Positions 1-11,169 are shown, counted from the first letter of the stretch. The stretch is DNA of 64,000 nucleotides from Haemaphysalis longicornis (GCA_013339765.2 JABSTR010001244.1:1127501-1191500), one strand, 5' to 3'. Translations and numbers: made by a program. Notes: a model not told the origin generated them from the letters alone.

Positions 1-1234
1 TCGCTAACTACTATAAAGGACCTCCATGTTACCAAGCTCACCTCTGCGTAGGTTATGAGGGAGGCTAATTTACACTGCAGTGATATAAAGTGCGGAAAAG
101 TAGTTAGATCCACCACATGCTTAGACAACTGAATTTTTATACTGTTGCGCAATACCTTTTTTTCCGCCAAGTGAATTTAAACTAAGTTCCTTTTATGTGA
201 CCTAATTAGACACACAGTCAGTTAGGTGTTGCGCCGCATCCATAGTTTTTGCTCACTGCATTAATATACCGTTGCTGGTTCTTCTTCAGCCAGTTATGGT
301 TGCATCACTATCGTTAATATGCAGTGTGAATTCGTCTTGCGAAAAAATTGGTCAGAACGCAACTTTACGATGACAAACTTGTTAGACGACCAGTGCAGGG
401 GAAGCACGAAGGCTGGAGTTAGTTTCCGCGAAGAAAAATTTGACATCTACCCGAACTCAAGACGAATTTTTCTTTCGACTGCTCTCACCCGCAAAAGCTG
501 TAGACCTTTTCGTTGTAACCGTAAGGCTGCATTTCAAGTGGATATCAACTTTTATCTCATGATTATTAACTACACGTGCGCACTTCGACGCACATGCGCG
601 CACACAGAAAATATAAACTGTGTGTACAAAATACTGAGAGACGGCATTTCGCGGGAAGACCTTTATTCGGTCGCCGATTTACAGATGATAGTGGAGATGG
701 GTGCACGGATATGACTGACAGTGGGAAACACACCCCTTGGTGTTCACAGTGCAAGTGATGATGTTGATGATGCGTACAGGCATTAATATCCGGAAACAAC
801 GTCCTTAGCTCACAATATGTAATAGGTATACGTGTTCTTTGGTGTACTTAACACACCCTCTTCCAATTATACTTAGGTTAGAAGCAGATAACCTCCTTTT
901 ATTTCACACCTCAAAAAGGTTCCGCATAATTAATTGGCTTTATGGGGCACTGTTAATGCTGCACTGTATTAGTCCAGCATCGTCACCAAACCCCAACACT
1001 GATCAGAGCTTTGCATCCTCCAACTTAAAAGCGGTGGACCGTCTGAAAGATCCCTACACCTCAAGAAGGTGTCATTTGAGGATGATATCCACCGGGCTCC
1101 GCGTTACGATAATGGCAGTGGGGATGATTATAAGGGTACTGCGAGGTAGGTACGTAGGTCCACACACAAAATGTTTGCGTGGGTCCTAACATCTATCATG
1201 TTGGTATATCATATTCTATGATCATTCTACGATA
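1..1234. other. Unassigned intergenic sequence
   Basis: AT-rich sequence with short open frames on both strands, none with a recognisable domain or plausible splice signals. A 131-codon plus-strand frame at 319-714 lacks any motif I know and is probably chance. Confidence 0.5.
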
Positions 1235-1304
1235 TTCTTTTATTCATTTACCCTAAAGGCCCTTACGGGAGTTACATGGGGGTAGGGATTATAACATAGA
1301 AAAC
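1235..1304 (-). mobile_element. LINE 3'-end-like terminus
   Basis: The plus strand reads T-rich sequence, then ACCCTAAAGGCCCTTACGGG, then a GGGGGTAGGGATTATAAC block. The same order (T-rich tail, CCTNAAANG-CCCTGTA, then an AGGAGTGGGCATA-type block) occurs at 57397-57440, where it sits directly next to LINE reverse-transcriptase C-terminal coding sequence. I infer a minus-strand LINE 3'UTR end. It may belong to the old LINE split at 2.7-8.9 kb, but this is not shown. Confidence 0.3.
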
Positions 1305-1650
<346 letters not shown>

Positions 1651-2671
1651 TATATAACGATCTATCGGTTATAACGACAATATTTCGGTGCACTTACGAC
1701 TTTTCTATGCTACCCGTTGAAACTGTGTCCAGATATACCGAATGTTTTTCAAAGCGTCCTACTTTTACAACAAATACTTCAGACACGGTCAGGGTAAAAA
1801 CATGGCGGATACGAACTAAACAAGAACCAAAACAGTCCTCAAAGCGAGAGAGAGAGCGGCGTGCTGGTGCGTTCACTGCTTCAGCTTAATCGCGATGAAG
1901 ATATCCAGATCGGCAGCACCGCCCGCAGATTTCGGACGCCGCGACCGAGGTCACTCACTTTCCAGGCATTTCTCCAGAAGCAGAATGGCAGTGAGGAGGA
2001 AAAGAATAAGAATCAATTTAATTTTTTTTATTGTGGTGACTAGCAGCCCTAAATTTTACGCCGCGGTAAGGGTGATTAGGTATGAAAAATTTAGGATATT
2101 AAGCATATGCAAGAAGCTATAAGTGAACATTATACGCCGCTCTGTATCAACTGCCGCTCAAGCGATCTTCACGCCGCCCGAGTCAACGCGAGCGCGCCAC
2201 AGCGCGCTGCAAAAAGCGGCGGTGGTTACATAGGTGCCATCAAGAGATCGCGGTTCGGCAACGCTTCGTTTATACAGTTGCTGATAACAAAGCGTGATGA
2301 CATTACAACTTTTGAACTTCGCTGTTCGCCGGCCGAAGCGACGCAGCTCCCGCTACGCTCAGCCTGGCGCTGCTGATGACTTTCGAAGCTATTGCCGCGA
2401 GTGGAAAATTTGGAGACGCCCGAAAGAATTTCTTCGCGGCATTGTTCCGGTATAGCGGTAGGTTCGACGCAAGCACAGTTTAGCGCGTTCGTAAGCAAGC
2501 AGCGGGCGTCCCTTCATGAAGGCAAAAGGGTTAACTTGTCACCGAAGAGATTGTTCGACATGTTCGCTAATTTGCACGCGTTCTAAAGGGCGAAGTCCAT
2601 ATACAACAAACTGCTGATATAACGACCGCTTTTCGCCACTCTTTCGAACTCGTTATAAGTGGGTTTGGCAG
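1651..2671. mobile_element. pogo/Tigger-like MITE, left end missing
   Basis: The right terminus, read inward on the minus strand, is CTGCCAAACCCACTTATAAC followed by GAG. It resembles the termini of the elements at 52141-52742 and 29911-31303, and it is flanked by TA (2672-2673). Near the left side TATATAACGATCTATCGG and GGTTATAACGAC look like subterminal parts of the same kind of element. The left inverted repeat is absent, probably lost where the SINE at 1429-1650 sits. No transposase is present, so any movement would have been in trans. The placement of internal sequence is inferred. Confidence 0.5.
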
Positions 2672-2729
2672 TATTAGTCAATTTTATGGCGTTAGTTTTG
2701 GGAAAATTTATTTCCATCTGACAATCCTA
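2672..2729 (-). pseudogene. Downstream half of split old LINE RT
   Basis: On the minus strand the stretch just left of the young LINE reads CQMEINFPKTNAIKLTN in one frame. It continues the frame that ends at TSLSLQADLSQLTKWCRD on the far side of the young LINE (8473-8530). The joined region resembles the segment after the YADD box of CR1/L2/Jockey-type reverse transcriptases, where W-C-x-x-W-x-M-x-x-N-x-x-K-T is common. About 20 residues survive before the TA-flanked end of the MITE at 2671 interrupts the frame. Confidence 0.6.
2722..2729. repeat. Target-site duplication, left copy
   Basis: CAATCCTA lies immediately before the C-rich 5' end of the LINE. It matches CAATCCCTA at 8469-8477 except for one inserted C. 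Removing the LINE and one copy restores the older LINE's reading frame, which supports these as target duplications. Confidence 0.6.
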
Positions 2730-3259
2730 ACCCCCCCCCCCCCGCAGGGGCACCTTGTGTGTTCAAGGTGACGGTAGTGGCGACACCGCGGACCCCTAGC
2801 CCATGTGGGTTGGACCCACCCACGCCACGGCTGTGCGTGGCTTAGCCGTGTCCATGGGAAAAGGGCATCCTGGTGGCTGAGCCAAAGCCAGGGTTGTTTC
2901 GGACCTTTACGGCCCCCTGGTGGCGGCAACACGCCGCTTTGGCCCCTGCTTCCTGCAGACGGTATACCCCAGGATTGACCCGCCCTGGGGAAAGCAGCCA
3001 GTCGCCTTTTCCTATCTCCCTCATTCTCTCTCTTTTTCTGTTCTGTCATCTTTTCATACCTCTCCTGTCATCTACTATTTTCCTGTTTTTTCCCTTTTAC
3101 CCTCAGGCGGCAAGGGTTAACTTTGTGCAAAATGGCCTACCTAGACTGTTTTACATGAAATTATAGGGACATGTATGGCTAAGCGTGACTACCTGCACGC
3201 TCCCCTGGTTGGGCTTCGTGGGGGCGGCCAGCCTGGCCACCCAAGCAGCAGCTAAATTC
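2730..3259 (+). promoter_or_regulatory. LINE 5'UTR and probable internal promoter
   Basis: Starts with 13 cytosines (2731-2743) and GCAGGGGCACC, then about 260 bp of GC-rich sequence with short self-complementary blocks, a pyrimidine-rich stretch (about 3004-3100), and the lead into ORF1. LINEs of this kind use promoters inside their own 5' end; I see no TATA box. Open frames on both strands here are not conserved coding sequence. Confidence 0.5.
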
Positions 3260-4524
3260 ATGGCTAAAAGCAACACCTCTTCATCGGTCCCTGAAAAAGG
3301 CCCTGACCAAAGCCACTGCTCAGTACATCCCGCAAAAGAACAATGACAACTTCTCACGATTATTTGTCGTTGAAGGAGTCGAGGAGCCCATGCAGACAAA
3401 GTCTCCCTTTGCAATTGCCAAGGCCCTCAATCAGCTAGTGGGGACAAACTACAACGCCAGGGAAACTCCACAATGGAGATGTACGGTCGAAGTGCACACC
3501 AGAGAACAGAGTGCAAACATCGTGGAACTTGCAAAAAATCGACAAACGAATTTGACAGTGACACCGCACCGCTCACTAAACTTCTCTAAAGGCGTGGTCT
3601 CCGAGTCCGAGCTATTCCACTGCACCGACGCGGAGATTGAGAGTGAACTGACGGAACAAGGAGTGGTCGCAGCACGTAGAATATTGATCAGGAAAAATGA
3701 AGAGGAAATGAAGTCCAAGCATGTGCTCTTAACATCCAATTCGACCAACACCACCAGACTCGGTGAATGCAGCGTATCTGCGTTGCAAAGTGCGGCCCTA
3801 CATCCCAACCCTAGGCGGTGCTTTCAGTGCCAACCGATTTGGGCACGGGCTGGATCATGTCGCGGCAAACCCACATGCGCTAGGTGTGGAGGAAAACGCA
3901 CGAGAACGAAAGGTGCGAAAAAGAACCCCACTGTGTCAACTGTTCTGGTAACCATGGTGCATACTCCAGATCCTGTCCGATCTAGAAGAATGAAAAAGAA
4001 GTCATGACGATCAAAACAACACAGAATGTGTCTTACCCTGAGGCTAAGAGAAGGCTTAGTTTTCAGCAAAAAGGAACTTTTGCGGAGGTGGTGCGGAAGG
4101 GGCCAGCAACCACATCTCGGTGTCTGTAGGCACGCAGGTCGAACTGAGGACCTGGTGTCGGCGGTACGGCCCCGCTGTCCCAGAGGCTGGGCTATGGCCC
4201 AACGCCCGGCGCTGACTCGGTCCACGCATGTGGAACCGAGTGGACACTCAGTAGACTGCTCAGTCCCGCAGCCCCTACAAAGTCGGGCCAGAAGCCGGTG
4301 TACCGGCTACTGTTGGGGTGGAGGAGGCTTCGGGGCTAACACGCAGCTCAGCGGGTCTCTGCCCCGGCTGCACGGTCGACTCCCTTTCTTCTCGGGGGAC
4401 GGTCGACACGCCCCAGAAGAAGGCGCCACCGGGAAGGGGCACTGCTGCAGGCGCGGCCCTGTGCGGCAACGGCCTGGGAACCCCCCGACCCTCAAAGGGT
4501 ACCAATGAGCCGCGGAAAGCCTAA
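3260..4524 (+). pseudogene. LINE ORF1, gag-like nucleic-acid-binding protein (broken)
   Basis: ATG at 3260 opens MAKSNTSSSVPEKGPDQS but soon meets a stop; the frame resumes by frameshift around 3330 as NDNFSRLFVVEGVEEPMQTK. The middle (to about 3750) contains GVVSESELFHCTDAEIESEL, matching the RNA-binding core of ORF1 proteins of I/Jockey-type LINEs. From about 3817 a CFQCQ start, then CARCGG and further Cys/His spacing in shifting frames, marks CCHC zinc knuckles. KGTFAEV-like sequence near 4070 is the usual C-terminal region, and the last open frame stops at 4524. ORF1 proteins coat LINE RNA. At least three frame breaks make it non-functional. Confidence 0.8.
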
Positions 4525-4626
4525 GCGTCCAACAGGAGGCAGTTGAAAAGAGGCAGAGGAGGGATGGACGTGACCTCACCCACTACCTCCTTGAATACAG
4601 GAGAGCAAAAACCCAGAAAGATCGGT

Positions 4627-7600
4627 ATGGTGCGAATCATACAGTGGGAACTGTCATTGGTTATGTGTAACTAGATGACATTCACGAATTGTTGGAGAAG
4701 TCCCAACCATCTATTATCTGTCTTCAGGAAACTCATTTATCTTCTATCCACAATAATCAATTCAGAAAATACAATATTCACCGCAAAGACAGGACAAATT
4801 CACTTGTATCATCTGGAGGAGTGGCAATCGTCACTCCCCAGTCGATCCCAACAAACGAACTGAAGCTTATCAAACCACTTTGGAGGGCAGTAGCCATAAG
4901 AACGCACATTGGAATAGCACTCCACGATTTGCTCCCTGTATATTCCACCAACCGTTTCAGTGACCCAGAACGATCTGTTCAGACTCATTAGATGAGTTGC
5001 CTGAGCCTTTCCTGTGTTGGGGGATCGTAATGCGCACAATGTACTGTGGGGGGAAGTGCTAGAAGTGACACACGAGGCCGACTTATCGAGGCTGTAGTGT
5101 CGGCAACTCCTTCGCATTTAATCAATAATGGCAGTCCCACTTACATATATGCTCATCAAGCCCGCACCGAATCATGCATTGACATCTCTCTTGCAACGCC
5201 ATCCCTAAGTGCCTTTTTCACTTGGTCAACACTTCAAAATCCTCTCGGCAGTGACCACTACCCAGTTTTTCTGGACTCAACACCGGCAGTACCCATGCTA
5301 CCAGAGCGCACCAAAAGGTGGAAGTTGGAGGAGGCCAACTGGTCTCTGTTTGAACAAGCATGTGAAATTGAATTGCACGAAATACAGGACTTGAGTGCAG
5401 ATGAAGCTTGCAGCGTAATAACTTCACGGCTCTTGGAAGCTGCAAAAGTGTCTATTCCCGAGTCATCCGGGACACTCCCCAGGAGGTCAAAGCCGTGGTG
5501 GAACTCTGATTACAGGGACTCCCGTCGGAAGCAAAACTGCGCATGGTCCCGTTTCAGACGCTACCCCACCGTTAATGTCTAATAAACTTCAAACGACTCA
5601 GAGCAGAGGCGCGCAAGATAAGACGGCAGTCGAAAAAGGCTTCATGGCAGGACTTTGTAAGTTCCATAAGTAGTAACGTAAGCACAAAAACGGTCTGGGA
5701 TAGGGTCAGGAAAGTGAGGGTAACGTACAGTGCATTTACCATGCCACTTTTTGATGGTAACAAAGGCCTTGCTGAGCAGGCAAACATTCTAGCCGAATAT
5801 TTTGCCAAAGTGTCCAGTTCAGCCCAGAACTCTGAATCATTCCTCAGGTATAAAGAACGGGCTGAAAAAAGTATAGTTAAGATTAACTTTAGCAATTAAG
5901 AAGCATATAATGAACCTTTCTCCATGGCTGAACTACTTCTGGCGATTGTTCAAGGAAACAGTCGGGCTGCAGGACCAGACCGAATACATTCTGAAATGTT
6001 AAGACATCTGACCCCAGGAACCTTAAAAGTCATACTACATTTCTTCAATAAAATATGGTTTGAAGCCTACTTTCCAGTAGCGTGGCAGGAAACCATTATG
6101 CTCCCACTACTGAAGCCAGGTAAAGGCCGTAGTGAACCAGCAAGCTACAGGCCAATTGCCTTGACAAGCTGCCTCGGGAAATGTTTTGAACGGATGGTCA
6201 ACAAGCGGCTCACTCACTTTCTGGAAGAAAATCACGTTATTGATGCCCTTCAATTTGGTTTCCGTGCAAGACACTCAACAACTGGCCACCTTCTCCGTTA
6301 AGAAACTAAAATTAGGGAGTCCTTTGTTCAACGGCAACACTGTCTCCGTATTTTTTGACTTGTCGAAGTCTTATGAAACCACATGGAAACATGGTATAAT
6401 GCTAGATCTGCAGGGCTATGGTGTAAAAGGCAGAATGCTTGGAATGCTGAAAAGTTACCTTTCCAATCGCTCCTTTCGAGTGAAATTTGGAACAGTATTA
6501 TCGGATGTGTACACTCAGGAAAATGGCGTACCTCAGGGAGGTGTTCTTAGTGTTACCTTGTTCCTAATCAAGCTAAACTCAGTTGCACGTGTAATACCAC
6601 AATCTATGATGTATTCGATTTATGCGGACGATATTCAGATCAGCTTTTCCTCGTGCAACTTAGCATCCTGCGAAAGACAAATTGGCATCAACCGTCTAGT
6701 GCAGTGGGCCGACGAAAATGGATACAACGTTTGTGCAGAAAGAACAGTCTGTGTGCCTTTCAGTATGTACCGAGGAATTGTGTTAGACCCTCAGCTGCAC
6801 ATTAAATCGGCCCAAATCCCTGTTCGAACTGAGCACAAATTTCTTGGTTTAATATTTGATCAAACGTTAACATTTAAAAGCCATGTTAATTATCTAAAAC
6901 AAAAATGTCTGAAATCAATGAATGTTTTGAAACATTTATCCTACAGAACCTGTGGCTCAGATCGTACCTGCCTTTTGCGGCTGCACAACAGTCTAATTCG
7001 TTCCCAGTTGGATTATGGCTGTTTTATCTATGGATCTGGTCGTGAATTTGTACTCAAAGTGCTCGACACCATTCACCACTCGGGCGTTAGAATAAGCACC
7101 GGAGCTTTCCGGACATCTCCGGTACAAATCCTGTATGCAGAAACCAATCAATGGCCACTTAACAAACGGAGAGTACTCCGCGGAAACATGTACATAATGA
7201 GAATTCTTTCCTGCACCACTCACCCTTGTCGACAGCTGTTTCTGAAACCTCGCTTTGGAACTCTCTTTACCAACAAGCCTCGGACTATTCCAACCATGTT
7301 TTTCAGGTACCGCATTCTTAATGAAGCCCTTGACTTTTATGTAGATTATACAATGCTGGTCACCCACCGAACCGGTTATGCTCCATGGGAATACCGCAAG
7401 CCACAATGTGACTTTTCCTTGCTGAAGTACAATAAGCACAACACCCAAAAGAACTACTGCAACAAGAGTTCTTAGATATCCAGTTCATGTATGCCGGATG
7501 TGCTACTTGCTTCACAGATGGTTCTAAGGAGAACGGCATGTGGGAAGCAGCTGCAATTGGACCTTATTACGAAGAATGCCAACCGCTCAGACCTGACACT

Positions 7601-8338
7601 AGTATCTTCACTGCCGAATTGCATGCCATATAGCTCGTTTTAAACAAAAGTATGCATTGAAAGGACGCCACAGTCAGTCATCTTCTCTGACCTCTCAGCG
7701 CGCTAGCTAGCCCTGTGTTTCAGGAAACAAAACCAAAAATCCGCTTGTCCAACAGTGCTTAACCAACTGATGGACTGTAGCAAAAATCACTTAGACGTGA
7801 GCTTCTGTTGGGTACCGAGTCATGTAGGAATTGACGGCAAGGAAAAGGCAGAGTTCCCTCGCAGCCCAGACAAAAGAGCTCGAGGTGAGGGAAACTCCGT
7901 TTACCCTTCCAGGATTACAGACGGAGACTAAAATTATCAATAACGAAGAAGTGGCAGTCTGAATGGACAAAACTAATTGAAAACAAGCTCCACCTTGTGA
8001 AGTCGCACCTGAGAGAGTGGCAGAGCTGCAGACACAAAGAAAGATTTGTAAAGGTGGTGTTATGTCGCCTAAGAATTGGGCACACGCGCTTGACCCACAA
8101 CTTCGTATTGCTAGGAGAAGACCCTCCAGAATGTGAGCAATGTGGGAAGCGCCTTACAGTAATACACATACTTATCGAGTGTCCTAGTTATGAAAACAAG
8201 CGTAGTGAATTTTTTTCTCACTTTTATAAATTTAAAATTCCATTGCACCCTCTTTTACTACTAGGCGATGAACCCCTGGTTCCCTTGGAAAAGGTTTTTA
8301 AAGTTTTGAGTGACATTAAGCTTTTACAGAAACTTTGA
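4627..8338 (+). pseudogene. LINE ORF2: endonuclease-RT-RNase H polyprotein (broken)
   Basis: ATG at 4627 gives MVRIIQW, the usual start of this family; the frame breaks within 50 bases. Endonuclease: IICLQETHLS near 4710 and GSDHYPV near 5250, the conserved C-terminal catalytic box. Reverse transcriptase: AAGPDRIHSEML (about 5965), SYRPIALTSC (about 6145), FGFRARHSTTGHLL (about 6255), a frameshift near 6300, then VFFDLSKSYETTW (catalytic Asp), NGVPQGGVLS and IYADDIQI (about 6620). RNase H: FTDGSKENG (about 7515), TAELHAI (about 7615) and FCWVPSHVGIDGKEKAE (about 7805), with stops between. The C-terminus has CEQCGKRLTVIHILIECPSY, a CCHC-type knuckle, and ends at 8338. The longest intact piece is 6186-7475. 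Decay is moderate; most catalytic residues remain readable. Confidence 0.92.
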
Positions 8339-8468
8339 TTTGACCATGTTACGTCATTTTTACATGAGACTTTTACCGTAGTGTGTTCAAAATTTATCAC
8401 CTTGTGTCTGGCGCATTATAGTCAAATTTGACTGCTGCGCCAATAAAATTCAAATTCATCATCATCAT
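8339..8468 (+). other. LINE 3'UTR and (CAT)n tail
   Basis: About 130 bp ending in GCGCCAATAAAATTCAAATT (overlapping an AATAAA signal) and then four to five ATC/CAT units. Such trinucleotide tails, rather than poly-A, are common in I-group elements and mark the site where reverse transcription is primed. Confidence 0.75.
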
Positions 8469-8477
8469 CAATCCCTA
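8469..8477. repeat. Target-site duplication, right copy
   Basis: CAATCCCTA follows the (CAT)n tail and pairs with CAATCCTA at 2722-2729. Its first base overlaps the repeat phase of the tail, so the exact edge may shift by one or two bases. Confidence 0.6.
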
Positions 8478-8890
8478 CACCATTTTGTCAGTTGACTAAG
8501 GTCTGCTTGCAAGGATAAGGATGTTTTAGGCTTTGTAATTTGTATGTAAAGGCAGTCGCCCACAAATAATCGAATAGTAGAACACAGGACGTATCACGTA
8601 GGCCTGCGAGACACCAGAAGTTACTTGAGCTTAAGGGGAGGAATTGTCATTAGTAGTTCTGACTTATACCGGCTGGTTAGGAGATTATTAATCCGCTTGT
8701 TAACCTTACAGTGTTGATATAAAGAGCAGTAAGCTTTTTCAAAGGGCCGATGTTGGTCGAAAGCCCTGGCGAAACCTATGAATATAGCATCTACTTGTGA
8801 AGACTAATGTTCGGCATAATGAAGATCAGTAATTAATTCTAATAATAGAGTTTCACAGAGACGAGCGTTCAAAAAACTACGGTGATTGCA
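8473..8890 (-). pseudogene. Upstream half of split old LINE reverse transcriptase
   Basis: One minus-strand frame running down from about 8890 reads HRSFLNARLCETLLLELIT, then after a stop QVDAIFIGFARAFDQHR and PFEKLTALYINTVRLTSGLI. The first matches the GFR-x(5)-C-x-T-x-L-L-E box and the second the catalytic A box (AIF-x-x-F-x-x-AFD) of CR1/L2/Jockey-type RTs, with the catalytic Asp kept. Towards 8480, in another frame, TSGVSQAYV and then LSLQADLSQLTKWCRD follow, where the family has a TSGVPQGSV-like box and the WC-x-x-W region. The strand is opposite to the young LINE, which interrupts this gene right after WCRD. The frame resumes at 2729 going left. Confidence 0.75.
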
Positions 8891-9489
8891 AAAAAAAAAG
8901 AAGCTGGGTTTTGCTACGTAGCGCATGTTCTGCGATAAAAAAACTATACGGACCTTGTCTAACGATAACGATCGTTGAAAGGTTCAGCTTTCTTGTGAGG
9001 GATTCGTTCACCGTCTTCGGCGTTGTAGGAGTTCACAGAAGTTTTGGTGACGGGATGGTCACCATCAGTGAGGCAAAGACAGGTTCGCTTTAAAATCCAA
9101 ACTGCTTCGACCATGTTGGAATTACAGTGTACTAGAAGAGAGAGGTGTGTCGTTCGGGGCCGATTACGGGCTCCCTTTCGCGATGAAAATTTCTGCTGAG
9201 GAACTCCTGTCGTAAGCAGCGCCCCTGGCGGCCGCAGCTTAACAGTTGGTTTCAGAAGTTTTGTTTGTTAAATTAATCCTTAGTTGTTGCCTTAAATAGT
9301 CTTATTTCTTTATTTCATGATAAGTTTCATAAAACCCGTCAAATAACTGTTCAGTTTGATTTAAAAATTTTATGCTGCAACATGAGTTCTCCGGGGAACG
9401 TCTGCGCTCCATACAATTTTTTCATCGCGAAAGGGACCCGCGCTCTACATTGGCCCTTCCCCCGAACGACACACTTCTACCTTCTAGTA
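8891..9489. other. Unassigned, possible continuation of old LINE
   Basis: In the minus direction this should hold the N-terminal side of the old RT, but I could not read any motif. An A9 run at 8890-8899 and a GGCGGCCGC-containing block near 9228 stand out; otherwise nothing recognised. Confidence 0.35.
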
Positions 9490-9722
9490 CACTCTATCGG
9501 AATGACGAAACCGGATAGATGTCGGCTTCATAACTCGGGGGACTCAGATACGATTTCGACCACGGGAAGCGTTTTTCTTCTTCTTCTTCTTCTTTCTTCT
9601 TCTTCTCCTTCTTCTTCTTCGCCGTCGTCATCGTCGTTTTGTGAAACCGATTGTGTGAAGTTGGCTTTTCTGCAGTGCGTTTTTGTGACGGCCATCCATG
9701 AGGCATAGAAAGCTTCGCTTTA
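9490..9722 (+). mobile_element. tRNA-derived SINE, family B, copy 1 (degenerate)
   Basis: Shares with 51247-51635 and (inverted) 59370-59745 the order: GATGTCGGCTTCATAAC, a degenerate B box, GGGAAGCG, then AGTTGGCTTTTCTGCAGTGC and CATAGAAAGCTTCGCTTTA. A (TTC)n expansion (about 9573-9620) has grown inside the body. The B box (GATACGATTTC) is weak, so this copy is probably transcriptionally dead. Confidence 0.55.
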
Positions 9723-10421
9723 ATACCTCATGGAGGCCTTCACTTGCGAGCTTCTCCTTTGACCGAGATAGGACGAACATCCTTCACGAGACATCGCGTG
9801 ATCTCCAAGGAGTCAAAGTGCGCAGCGGGTGCCTTCCGCGAGCGCGTTGCAAAAGTCGTCGGCCCAGTGTCATTGCGAACACTGGCCCTGCTCTTCGACG
9901 CACAGCGGGGAATTTTTCCCGTCTCCGCTGCGCGTTCCAGCAGCGCCAAGGAGGGAGGCCCAGAAATAGAGCCGCGGCGGATGACGAAGGAGTTCCGCGT
10001 CTGCTCAGCGGCGTCGTCGACCAACCACCGCCGGCACCGCGGGAGATTCACGAGAATCTTGGCGGTTTGCTCGCGAAAGTTATGCCGCCGTGACGGCGAC
10101 GGCCATAAGGAGTGGCGAAATTGAGAGCAAAACAGGAAACAGGCCCTCTCGGAAACTCGCACGGTTTGCTGTATGTTTCTTTAATTTTTTTTTTAATTTG
10201 GAAACACTGCGGGAAACAGTATACGTCACTAAACCAACAAACTAAGCAAGGCGGCGGCGCTAACTTTTGTGTTCGTTCCAAATGCACTTGATGCAGGTCC
10301 AAAGGACTTCTTATGCATTTCGACACGTGCAAAGTGTACTGACGGCGACCTTTGTCCAATTCACCCGAAAAAACACTCGAGCGCTTGCTTTTAAAGGACC
10401 CGTACTGTCTACATAATCTGT

Positions 10422-10423
<2 letters not shown>
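9723..10423. other. Unassigned GC-rich sequence
   Basis: About 9830-10120 is rich in CpG with overlapping open frames on both strands (up to 140 codons), a pattern expected from GC-rich noncoding DNA. No domain recognised. Confidence 0.4.

Positions 10424-10494
<71 letters not shown>
10424..10494. repeat. (TA)n microsatellite, left array
   Basis: About 35 dinucleotide units, directly before the SINE-C segment; a second (TA)n array starts at 10966 on its other side. Confidence 0.95.
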
Positions 10495-10497
<3 letters not shown>

Positions 10498-10965
10498 CAG
10501 GGGCTCGTTAGGAAATTATCGTGCGAAAGCTTAGCGAGGGCCTCGGTTCTGGCAGCCTTGATGCCAAGGTATACTATAGCATAAGAGGGTTTCCCGCCAG
10601 TTACCCGCTTATGACCGGCTGTAGACGTTCGCGTCACGCCCCGGGGGTTGAAAAGAAGGTCCCCTTCTCCCCGTGTGTCTGAGTGGCGCTGGCTACCACC
10701 CTCAAGCGTCAGATACAGTTGTAGTAAATATAAATACCCCAGAAAGTGAAGGAGAACACAGTCGCCCAGATAGTCGAATTGGTAAGGCATTCGAGATCTA
10801 ATCGAAAGGCGTGGGTTCGGTCCCCACTCTGGGTACGTGTTTTTCTTTCTTTCCTTCTTTCTCCCGTAATTAATAATAAAAAAATGTAACATCACTAATG
10901 GTAAAAAATAGTCTAACCATTCCCCTATGCCTTCTTTGGCGTTGTAGACTGCCGGCATTTTTCTG
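10495..10965 (+). mobile_element. tRNA-containing repeat, family C, inside a (TA)n array
   Basis: A 471-bp segment bounded by (TA)n on both sides. It opens GGGCTCGTTAGGAAATTATC, contains ATAAATACCCCAGAAAGTGA and GAGAACACAGTCGCC, then the tRNA-like stretch at 10764-10835, a T5 run, CT-rich sequence and an AT-rich end. The CCCCAGAAAGTG-GGGAACACAGTCGCC lead into a tRNA-like core is familiar to me from tick genomes; that is memory, not a search. A tRNA-like unit in the middle rather than at the 5' edge suggests a composite of two repeats. Confidence 0.55.
10764..10835 (+). tRNA. tRNA-like sequence, Arg(UCU)-like, within repeat C
   Basis: Folds as a complete cloverleaf: acceptor GCCCAGA with TCTGGGT (7 bp, one G-T), D arm GTC/GGC around AATTGGTAA, anticodon stem TTCGA/TCGAA (5 bp) with loop GATCTAA, variable AGGC, T arm GTGGG/CCCAC (5 bp) with loop TTCGGTC, discriminator A. 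The loop would present TCT, but position 33 is A instead of the near-universal U, so decoding is unlikely. T5 at 10840-10844 could stop RNA polymerase III. Best read as a well-preserved tRNA-derived repeat core; a tRNA pseudogene is the alternative. Confidence 0.4.
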
Positions 10966-10977
10966 TATATATATATA

Positions 10978-11026
<49 letters not shown>
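10966..11026. repeat. (TA)n microsatellite, right array
   Basis: About 30 units with one slip (ATATTATA near 10981-10988), following repeat C. Confidence 0.95.
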
Positions 11027-11028
<2 letters not shown>

Positions 11029-11169
11029 AAATAGGAGGGTGAAGCATAAGAAATCTGCGCCATTACTCTGAATCCTGCGTGCATACCAATGTATTTGGAT
11101 TAGTTGGTGCGTACTCTGAAGCCTACCAAAGTGTTACAAACCCACAGAGCAGCAGACAGCCACTGTGGG

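Larger units (their letters stand above)
2730..8468 (+). mobile_element. I-group non-LTR retrotransposon, near full length
   Basis: About 5.7 kb with the complete order of an RNase H-bearing LINE: C-rich start, GC-rich 5'UTR, gag-like ORF1 with CCHC knuckles, ORF2 with apurinic-type endonuclease, reverse transcriptase, RNase H and a C-terminal CCHC-type knuckle, a short 3'UTR, and a (CAT)n tail. Presence of RNase H and a trinucleotide tail favours the I superfamily (I, R1, LOA, Jockey-related) over CR1/L2; the clade is not resolved. Both ORFs carry frameshifts and stops, so this copy cannot encode working proteins. Insertion is into an older, oppositely oriented LINE. Full length and a still recognisable target duplication suggest it is younger than its host LINE. 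Confidence 0.9.

Noticed and set aside
2842..3049. Minus-strand frames in the LINE 5'UTR
   Set aside because: GC-rich shadow frames opposite the 5'UTR of a plus-strand LINE.
6186..7475. Intact host gene with an RT domain
   Set aside because: This 429-codon frame is the best preserved part of LINE ORF2; its neighbours on both sides are the matching endonuclease and RNase H pieces in other frames.
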